IMG/VR virus record: IMGVR_UViG_3300042876_000067
Span: 1-56,485 of that record
Source: a virus
Reading direction: 5' to 3' (one strand)
DNA length: 56,485 nucleotides
Below are positions 19,101-31,100 of the stretch, in pieces. The notes below the pieces were generated by a model. The model saw nothing but the letters and a program-made list of their open reading frames with translations, searched no databases and was not told the DNA's origin. The position numbers and the translations under genes were made by a program. Position 1 is the stretch's first letter, and each line of letters begins with the position of its first letter.

Positions 19101-22100
19101 AACAATTTTGTTGATATCAAATTGAACGAGACACAGTTGACAGGTAATCCTTCGACTGTTGGGTTGACCAATGGTAACTATGATATCCCCGGAGTTCAGC
19201 AAGAAGTTCCTTTGTACTCAGTTTACAATTATGGTAGACAGATCAAGAACCCTGAGGTGCTGGCCACTCTTCCACCTGCAACACCTAACGTATTGTTTCC
19301 AGATGCAGGCTATGTCAATCTAAATGACGTAAAGATGTCTGCATATTATTATGCAAACTTACCTACAGCTAAAGACAACAGCAACAACGTTGTACCACTA
19401 TCAGAGTTATATGTGAGAGATTACGTATGGCTAGCTGATTATTTAGGCACATGGCAAACATTCACTCCAACATCATTGGGACAAGTTGTATATGCAAAAA
19501 ATAATCTAAACGGCACAGTAACAGTAACTTTTGCTTCTGCTCACAATCTATCTCAATATCAAGCATTCGCTATTGTGAATTTTGATGCACGTGTTGACAA
19601 TTACTATATTGTATCAAGTGTAGTAGATCCATATAAAGTGATTATCACATTGAACTTGAACCCTCAAGTTTCAACAATAACCGGCTATGGTGTTGGATTT
19701 AAATTCCAATCTCAACGTGTCAATACTCCTTCGGATATCAGCACCTTACCACTGTTAGACAGCGAATTCATTAAGAACAAAGTCTGGGTCGATACCAACA
19801 ACGATGGTTCATGGGCTGTTTATCGCAAGAGTTTAAATTACGGTTTCGATTACAATACTACTAAAGATGGTTCAGTTTCATTTGGTAGTTCAGTTGCATA
19901 CACTAATAAAGTTGGTGGATTAATCGGTGATGCCGGGGCAGGTGCAGTATATCGCTATTCATATAATCCATTGATGAAAGAATATGAGTTGTATCAAACC
20001 CTAACTAAAGGTGCTTCGTTCGGTACAACTATCGCATATAGCGATAATTCATTCATTATTAGTGAACCAACAAGCGGAACACCTAAGGTGTATGTTTACG
20101 AACTAGAGCAAACTACTTTAGTTGACAGATTGAATCTAATTCAAGAAATACCAGCAGAAGATAGTTCTACTAAATGGGGAACTGCCTTATCTATTTCCGG
20201 TGACAAGAATTGGTTGTATATATCTGCGGCTGATTTGAATAAAGTTTATGTATACCGCAAGTCATCTATTACAGGTTTATATGAGCTTTCAACTAGCCTC
20301 ACTGTATCTGGCTTAACTTCGGGTGACAACTTCGGTGCATCTATTACTACAGATTACTTCGGTGATACTGTAGTTGTTGGCGCACCACAACAAGATTATA
20401 GCACTATCTCTAACTGGGGTTATGCATATATGTTCGAAAGAACAGTGCAAAACTTTGAAGCACAATATACTAGTCAAATCTACACACCGCAATCATTTGG
20501 GTTGTCATGGACGCCATCGAACACTGCATCTAAGACTGCATCAAGCATTACAAGTAATGCAATAACATTGAATAATGTTACTAATTTAGTTGGCGGCGCC
20601 AACGGAACTGCAATTACTTTCACTGGTACAGTATTTGGTGGCGTATCATTAAACAGAGTATATTATGTCAAGACTGTTGTTGGTTCAACTATTACGTTGT
20701 CATTGACACGCAATGGATCAACTTTAAACCTAACAAATAGCTCAGGTACAATGACTGTAAATGCACAGACAAGTCCACTATATGTTAGCGTCAATGGCAC
20801 ATTGCTAGATGATTCTGCTTATGCAGCGATTGGTAGTACTTTAACTGTTTATTCTGGATTAAACGCAGGTGACATTATTAACGTTAGTGGTAACAACTTT
20901 GTTAAGTCACAAGTGTTGACTTCACCATCAGCCCCTAGAATCGGTGTGCAGTTTGGTACGAGCATGGATTCTACTACATACACAAGTGAAGTCATTATTG
21001 GCGCGCCGTTTGAATTATCTAGCAGCAACCATGAAGGTGCCGTATATCGATTTACAAATGGCGGTAACAAGTACGGTGTAATTATTGGTACTTCTGACTG
21101 TAACGTAACTACTACTCGCACGATTCTATTAAACGGATACGCTGTTAGTATTCCTACAGGGAATGCAAGTGTTGCGGCTGCTGCAATCAATTCAGCACGT
21201 ATCACAAACGTACAAGCAGCAGCCATTGCAGGTAAGTTGATTATTCAACTAATCGACATTAACTTAGCTACACCAAATGACAAACTAAGTATCACTGTTT
21301 TAGATTCTGCTACCCCAGCAGAATTGGGAATCAACATCCTAACATTGACACAGACAGTAGAATGCCCACATGCAGACGGTGCAACTCAATTTGGATACAA
21401 CGTTCGTTTCAACGAATCTGAATCTTTCGTTGCTTCAGCTCCTAGCGGAACACGCTATTCTGGTACTACGTTTGATTTCTCGGATGATGAATCTGACAAT
21501 GATACTGTATTTGACAACAATGCAACCCAATGGGTTGATACTATTGCAAACGTTGGTGCAGTCTACATGTTTGATTACCTAGCCAACTACAATGAGAGTT
21601 TACTAAACCCAGGTAAGTTTGTTTATGCACAGAGTACAAATGCTAACACTGATGTTAACGGTGCTCAACCAATGTACGGGCACGCCATCGACTTCAACAA
21701 CTCATTCGTAATGATTGGTACTCCTAACTTTGTTTCTGGTACTACTAAAGGACAAGTAATATTTTACTCAAATCCATCTGGCGTACAGGATTGGTCAGTG
21801 TATCGAAGCTCATCGGCAGTAGTTGATACGTCTAAAATTCAAAACGTACAGTTGTACAGTGCATCAACTAATTCAACACTAGTTAATCTAGACTACATGG
21901 ACCCTCTACAGGGTAAGTTGCTAGGTGTCGTCAGAGAAAACATTGATGTTGTCTCTAACATTGATCCTGCATCATATAATACTACAGGAACTCTACCATC
22001 AGATTCTATCTGGGGAGCAGAAAAAGTTGGTGAAATATGGTTTGATACTAGCAGATCACGTTTCATTAACTACCATCAAAATGATGTAGTCTATAACAGT

Positions 22101-25100
22101 AAGTACTGGGGTACATTGTTCCCTGGTAGTGACGTAGCAGTTTACAGTTGGATTAGTAGTAATGTAGTTCCATCAGCATACCAAGGTCCAGGAACTCCAT
22201 ATGACATTACTTCATACACAACTGAATATATAACTAACTCAACTGGTGGCTTGTCTCCGGTGTACTTCTTCTGGGTACGTAATACTAACATTATCTTCAC
22301 TAAGACAGGAAAAACTTTAGCGGATAGTATCATCGAACAGTATATTTCTAATCCGATCTCATCTGGTATTAGTTATTTTGCTCCATTACTACCAAACGTT
22401 TTTGGATTGTACAATTCAGGTGAATATGTCAATTACACTGACACTGTTCTTCACATTGGATATGGTAACGGATCTTCACAAGATGTACCTCATAGTTTGT
22501 ACAGTTTGATTCGTGCAAATTATGCAGATGATTTCTTGCCAGGCTTGCCTGCTTCAAACTCAGCAAACACTGAGCCTGAATCATTGTACGCCAAGTTACT
22601 AGATAGTTTATCTGGCACAAACATTGCAGGCTCAGTTATTCCTGATCCATACTTACCTAAACCAGTACAGTATGGAGTGTTGACAAGACCACGACAGAGC
22701 TTCTTCGTGAATCGTTTAACTGCGTTGAAAAACTATTTGCAATATGCAAATGAAGTTATTCTTCAATATCCATTCATTGAGTCATACAATTCAACCTTTG
22801 TTTACAAGGTAGGTGAAATTAATCCATCTACAGTTAACAACCCAAATTGGTTAGGTTCACCTCTACCGTTCTTTGATGTAAACGCATATTGGGATGTAGT
22901 TAACTGGTGGGCGCCTGGATACAATGACAATACCAAGTCAGCAGTGCAGGTTTCTATCTATGCAGACTTAGCTGCACTAAATGTTCCTACAGGAACTATT
23001 GCAACAGTTTTAGCAAACGGTGATGGCTTCGCAGAGACTTATATCTTGTTGTCAACAGGTGAATGGAATAGAATTGGTTTAACTAATGGTACTATTCAGT
23101 TTAAGAGTTCATTGTGGGATTATCAAACAGCACGTTTTGGTTTCGGCGATAATTTCTTCGATACCACCCCATACGACACTTACCCAAGTGAAGAAACTCG
23201 TTATATCGTTAGAGCAATCAACGAAGAATTACCTAACAACTTAGACTTGTTTAGAAATAAAGCGTTGATTCTATTGTTTGAATACATTCAGTCAGAAACT
23301 ATTGAATCACAGAACTATCTACCTTGGTTGAACAAGACATCATTCGTTGATGTTGCCCACACTATTCGTGAGTTAAAACCAATCGAAGTATTCCAATCAG
23401 ACAATCAAGATTTCTTGTCAGGTTATTTAAACGAAGTCAAGCCATATCATGTGGTTATTAAAGAGTTCTTGTACAAATACACCGGAACCGATGTATATGA
23501 GGGTGACATTACTGATTTTGACTTGCCTGCAAAGTACAACTCTACTTATGAAAAATTCATCACACCTGAGTTAGTGTATACAAACCCTAGCGCAGATAAT
23601 CAATACTTGCCGTCAGATCCAATCTGGCAGACAAGCGAGTACAATCAATGGTATCAAAACTATGGTGTCAGTATCACTGGTGTTGATAACTATAGCATAA
23701 CAACTTTAGCATCATATGTAGCGTTGAACTCAACTGCAATGGCAGTAGACAACGCATATGGTTTCCCTATTAACGGCATAATTACAATCGGTGAAGAACA
23801 AATTGGCTATGCTAATGTTGATAGATCGTTAAACGTTCTTAGTGGATTAACTCGTGGTCTTAACGGTACAGCTATTGTACAACATCTTCCTGGAGAAGAA
23901 ATTACCATCAATCTACCTGCAGTGTTATTGCTAAACGGTGGCCGAGCATACACAGAACCTCCTAAGGTTACTGCTTATATTGATACTTCAATTTACCCTG
24001 AACCAACTCGCCCTGCTGTGCTTAAGGCTGTAATGAATTTAGACAGTGTGTTGAGTGTTACAGTAGAGGATCCTGGTCAAGGATATGCAGTATTACCAAA
24101 GATTATTATTGATCCAGCTACTACGGTTACATTCGATAGCAGTAAAGTAAGCACAACATCAAATACAATTGAATTGTTTGCTCCTACGCTACAGACTGGT
24201 GATTTAGTAACATACGCGGTTGGTGCAGATACCACTGCAGTAGGTGGATTGGAAAACGGACAACGATACTATATTAATGTCCTTGAAACTAACCCTGCTG
24301 TTATTATCGCATTGTATTCTAATTACGCAAACGCTCTGTTGGATCGCCAAAGAATTACACTGTTCACAACAGGAACAGGTGCAAACCAAACGTTGAACTT
24401 AGGTGCGTTTGCGTCATGCATCTCAAGCGCAGCACCTATCAGAGAAAATCAAATCAAAATGAAATTTGATAGAACTAGCTACCAAAGTCAGGTTAGTGAT
24501 TGGCTAAGCGGTGAGTACTATAGCTCTTTCTACGCAGGTAACTATGATAATAGCAGTCGAATTTCTAGCTCAAGCATATCGTTAGAAAGTTCAGCTCCTC
24601 CGGTTGACAATATCTTAGCAAGTGCAATGGGAGCAGTATTCGAAATTCAAAATATCAGCAATAGCGAAACTTTATCTTGGTCTTCTCAAGAACGTTCAGT
24701 TATTAATACTAACGTGACTGGTACTAATGAAATTAAAGTATATCCTACTAACTGGCAGTCATTGTCAGTTGCAGATATTAATCTACTAGACACTACATTA
24801 GGTTTCTATGTTGGTATGCCGGTAAAGTTCATTGGGGCAGTAAGCGGCGGCCTAGTTGGCGGTCAAACTTACTACGTTAAGACAGTTAATAGCAAGACTT
24901 CATTTACGGTCTCAGCTACCATTTCAAATGGTGTTCCTGGAGCAGTTCAAACACTAACAACATCGACTATCGGTGCCGCTGGATTAATTTGCTACACCGG
25001 TGAGTTGAATAACGTTGCTGTAGTGACAATTGATTACCCAGGAATTACTACGGCAACCGCAACAACCCAAGGAAATAATGCGGTAACTATTCCGTTAAAC

Positions 25101-28100
25101 ACTAGTGGTACAGGTGGTACTCGTGGATTCTATACAGGCTTGTCTGTGTATTTTACAGGCAATGTCTTTGGTGGAATTGTCGAGAATGAGCATTACTATG
25201 TAACATCCGTAATTGATTTACAAAACTTCACTATATCCAAGATTGAACAACCAACTAAGTTTACAGTGAGCGAAACTGATAGTTCTGGTATTGTTACTTG
25301 CAATACAACTGTATCATTGGCAGTAAACGATCCTGTGATTTTTAGTAATATTAATCCTGCAACCGGTTCTACCAACATTGTTGCCGGAACTAGATATTAT
25401 GTTCAAAGCATCTTGTCTGGTAACACAATCAAGATATCAGCATATCTAAACGGTGGTGTTTTTAATCCAGGTACTTGTACTTTTGCTTCTTCAAATGAAA
25501 TGTTAGCAACAAGTCAACGAGACACTGTTAACTTGACAACTGCTACAGGTGAGATGACATTGAACGTCAGTTTACCAGTATCACCTGGACAAGTCAATGG
25601 TCAACAAATGACATTCTACGGTACATCCGGCGAGTATGTTGGAGTTACTGGTACTAGTGGTAACTATCTAACACGCACTATTGATGCAACAACAAATGTA
25701 ATTGCTATAGATAGTGAAAGCGGCGGTACTTCTGGTTTCTATTTAAATATGCCGGTAGTGTTTGATACTGCTATTGGTGGTTTGAGTGCAGCTACAACAT
25801 ATTATGTAACTGAATATACCGGACGTGTTATTAGTTCTACTGAATCTGTTCCTGGTATTCAACTTGAGATTACAGGAACTACTAGTGTTGGAAATTATTT
25901 AGTATGCGCAGATACTAGTGGAATATACGTTGGCATGCCAATCGTATTTTCTGGTATCTCGTTAGGTACTTTGGAATTAGACAACGAGTATTATGTACAC
26001 TCTATTAATAGTTCTACGCAATTCACAGTTGCGTACACCCCATCTAGTCTAACTCCTGTAACTGTTACTACAACATCAGGTAGTATGATTGCTGAAGGTT
26101 CACCGTACATTACTGTTTCTGCTACACCAAGTGGTGCAGACGTTTCAGTATCTTATGAGTTGGGTCCAGTGACAATGACACAAACCCCTACAGATACAAC
26201 TACAGTATTCGATGTTAGTTACATGATTGGTGGTTACTCTGTAATCATTGTTGACGGTGGTTCAGGATACGCAGTCGATAATACAATTGTTATCTTGGGT
26301 GAGTATTTAGGTGGTGTTACTGGAGTTAACGATTTAACTATGACTGTCAACTCTATTGATAGTAATGGAGTAATCACTAACGTTATTCGTGCTGGTACTC
26401 CAGCAGGCCCAGTGAATCAGTACTATCTCAAGGTTATTTCTAACAACCAAGTTGAAGTTTATGAAAATAACTTGTTAACGATACCTGTTTCAGGAATCAC
26501 ATTAGCCCAGACATATACAGGCGTTACTTCAACATTAGTTACTGATAGTAACTTGACTACAGATACATTGACTATTGCAGATAGCACAGGCTTTGCGTTA
26601 TACGATCCAATCGTATTCACTGGTACAGTTGCCGGCGGACTGACTCTTGGTCAGACTTACTATATTGTTGGCATTACTACTACGGTGTCTCCAGAAGCAA
26701 CTATTCAAGTTGCAACTTCTCCTACTGGTTCTGCGATTAACATTACTGCAAATGATGTTACTTGTACTGTTGCTAAACAAGGTGATTATGCATTCTTACC
26801 AGAACCGTTCTACTTCAACAGAAGTGTAGTCAAGTACAATAATCGAGTATATCAATGCTTGATTAGCAACAACGACACTGACTTTATTTTTGGTAAATGG
26901 GAACTGTTAGATAGTGGCAGTAGCAAATTAAACGCATTGGATAGAATCGTAGGTTACTATCAACCTACGATCAACATGCCTGGTTTAGACTTGACACAAT
27001 TAGTTGAAGGAATCACTTATCCAAACAGTACTTATTTAGGTAATGCGTTTGCTCCGGATGCACAGTTCCCGATCGATACTATTTTACAAGATCAACCTTT
27101 CTATCCAGCAGAAGTTGATATCAAATCAGTAATTTGGGACGGCACAACATATGTTGCTGCTGCCAATGCACCAACATATTCAGCAGTATTATTAAGTGCT
27201 TCGGCAACTCTATGGAATATTGATAGAATAGCTAATCAACCTATCAACCCTACTGATATTATTACTGTTGGTATCGGTGATGATACCAAATATATAATGA
27301 CAACTACAAACGCATCTACACCGTTGCTACTAAGTGAAGACGGCGCTAGTTGGGTTTGGATAAGTTCTGGTGCCGAATATACTCCATATGATGCAATCCC
27401 GTTTGATGATATTGGATTCGATCTTTCTGCTTTGAAAACGGATGCAGTTTCATTAAACAGTGTAGCATACTATAATGGGGTTGCTGTTGCGGTTGGACAA
27501 AATATTGTCGCAAGTACAGACTTCTTCTTCTGGCCTGAAGTATACGATTTGAGTATTGCATACGGCAATCTGCCTCAAGTATTGAATGGAGTAACTTCTG
27601 TTTCAATTCCAAATTACAACGGCTTTGTTGCAGTGGGCGCAGGACAACGAGTAGTAGGATCAAATACAATTGATACTAACTTGATTGTCACTAGCACAGA
27701 CGGTTTAAATTGGGTTCCTCAGTTTGATGTACTAACTTCATATGCACTAAATGCAGTTACTAGTAACACTGACAAGATTATTATCGTCGGTGATAACTCT
27801 GTACGATTTGTGAGTGTAAACGGAAGCAACTGGAATAATATAAGTGCTGCTGGGACTGGCAATCCTAACTTAAACGATGTAATTTATGCCCAAGGCAAAT
27901 TCGTTGTTGTTGGTGACAACGGAACTATACAATCATCAGTCAACGGTGATGTTTGGACTACTTATACTAGTGGTACTACTGAGAACTTGAATTCAATCAC
28001 ATACAACGCAGACCTAGGTGAGTTCGTGGTCGTAGGTGAAAATAATATCACGTTATCTAGCCCTGATCTATCTACATGGACTATATCTACATTGTTCGTG

Positions 28101-31100
28101 ACAGAACCAACAGTGTATAACGTTCAAGGTGATGCATTTACTGCAGGTTATGGTCCAGAAGAAATGGTGCCGGGTGTTGTTTCAGATACATTGACTATGA
28201 CGGTTGCGACACGTCCAGGTACTGACTGGGCTGCTACTAAATATGCACACGTTGGATACAACGTTGTTTCTACTGAACTTGTAGTAGAGAATACTGTACA
28301 AAAAATCTTCTCATGGGCTAACACAGTGGAAACGCCATCACAGCTAGCAGTATTTGGTATTAGTGCGACTACTGGTCTAAGTGTATCCTTATACAAAAAT
28401 ACTGATTATACTATCGACTGGATAGCACAGACAATTACTATGAATTCTACTCCGTATTCTTTGGGGTATAATAAGATTCGTGTTGATGTTTATGAAACTG
28501 GTAACGGGGATCAATTAGTAAAAGCCAACACTAGTACAGATCCTATCAGAGATAACTCATCTACAGGGTTCAGTGAAATTTATGTAAACTGTGATTACTC
28601 TGCGCCAATCTTCAGTGGCTCGGGTGTTGTTCGTCCTGGTTCAGAACCTATCGAAGTTATCGCTACCCGAACAGAAGCGGGACCGGATTCTATTACAGTG
28701 ACTAACATAGGTAAATTCATATTGAACAGCCCTATCAAGTTCTACGGTGGAGTGTTTGGTGGAGTTCAAGAAGATGTTACTTACTATGTCAAAACTATTA
28801 GCTTGGTTACTGGTAAGATTACTATCTCGGACACATTTAACGTCGGCACCGGCACTGCAGGTCCAACATTCCAATTGTCTGATGCTACTGGAATAATGAC
28901 AGTTATTATTCAAGTTGGTATTGGTCAACCTTGGTCAACTCCAATAACATTCTACAATGGAAATCAGTTGACATTTGGTAGTGCGTTAAACATAACTCGC
29001 ACTAACAGTGTAAGAGATACTGTGACTTGTAACTCAACCAACGGATTAGTGGTAGGAAGCCAGCTAGTATTCAGTAATACTATGTTTGGCAACATCATCG
29101 AACCAATGAAGAAATACTACCTAAAGTCTATCTATGATGGTAATGAGTTTACTATTTCTGAAACTCTTGGTGGTGCTACTGTACAGTTAGATGACGCAAC
29201 AGGCGGTGCTATGGTAGTGGTTAATGACTATGCATTTGGGGTAGTTGAGGATTCTATTACAGCAAAGATAATCTTTGCTGGTGTTAATGATCCAAATAAT
29301 CCTGGATACGTCATGCCATATAATCAATCAACTGATTACTTGACATATACATTGTTTGGTGAAACTGTTCCTGAACAGTATGGTTACACATTACCTGAGG
29401 TAAACTTGTTCACCGGTACTGGATCACAGACTGTATTTGCGTTCACCAACTATGTTGGATTGACTAACAGAACAAGCAGTATTGTTGAAATCAACGGTAT
29501 TCGTCAAACTAGTTCTACATACACTATTAGTGCAGGTACAAACACTATTACGTTTACTAGTGCTCCTGCGCTAAATGCTAAAATTGTAGTTACAACATAC
29601 AATAGAACTGAACGTCAGTACTTTAACACTCAGTATGGCTTAACTGGAAACATTGTTGCTTCGATTGTAAACGTAAGCAATGCGTTAAGCACACCTATCG
29701 CTACTTCTACAGTTACTGCAACAGACGGTACAACTGAGTATATTACATGCGGTAGTACTACTGGATTCATTGTTGGGCAACCAATTGAATTCAAGGGAAC
29801 TAGCTTTGGTAGTGTTGCTACTGATGGTACTGTTTACTTTGTTCGTGCAATTATTAGTTCGACACAATTCACGATTCAGGATCAATCTGGTACAATTATT
29901 AACTTGACAACTGGTTCAGGATTAATGGTTGCATACGTAGGTGGACAACCGGCTGTACGAGTTACTACATCAGCAGCTAACGGATTTGTAACTGGTGATA
30001 TTGTGATGATAGATGGTACTCAGGGTTCTGTGCAGTTGAACAACTCAGTGTACTATGTTCATAAAATCACTACTACTCAATTTGATTTGTATGCAAGCGC
30101 ATATAACTCAGCGAACGGAGCAACAAATACTCCAATTACTGAAATATCATCATACATCTCAGGTGGTTATGCATGGAAGTGGGGAACTTATATCTTAGCA
30201 GCCGCAACTGCGACAGCAACCTCATCAGTAACCAATGCAATAACTTGTTCAGATGCAACTCAATTGATTCACAATACACCTGTAATCTTTACTAAACAAG
30301 GTTATTCTGAAGGAGCCTCGCTATTTGGTGGGCTTATTGCAGGTACAGTGTACTATGTAAATTCAATTGTAGACGGTACAAACTTTACATTATCAACAGA
30401 ACCGGATGGTGAAACGTTGGCATTGACTACTGGAAGTGGTTCTATTAATGTGACTCAGTGGGAGCAAAATAACGTAGATCGTCTATGGGTAACTATTAAC
30501 GGATATCGTGTACCTTCAAGTGCATTGCGTTTGAACCCTGACAACTATCTAAGTATTCTAGTACCTATTAGTAGCAGCGATGAAGTAATCATTACAAGTA
30601 TGATGCCTTCGGCAACTCCAAATGAAATGGTCTATCAGTTAAATGTAAGTACTACTGGCAACGGTGAAGTATACCGAGCTAATGCCGAGAATAGAACTTG
30701 GTTGACTCAACCATTGTACAATACTCAGGATCAAATTCATGTCAATGACGCTAAGAGACTGGTAAATACATACGAGCAGACCGTTGCTATCCCTGTAGGA
30801 TATAATCCAGCAACTGAACCGTTAATTATTGGTGTCCCGTTAGATAAGAACTTGATTATCCAAGTCAATCTATTCAATGCTACTACTGGAACAGAAGTAC
30901 CATCTATTTCTTATCGATTAGCACTAGTTGACGCTGCCCCAGTAGTAATCTACACTGGTTCAGGCCAAGTAGGGAATAACCTAGTACTGACAGTAATTTA
31001 TGGTAACATGATTTACTTGAACGGGGAATATATCAGATTTGGTAAAGCAGATTTGACATTGAACGTTCTATCTGAACTACAACGTGGACAGTTGGGCACA

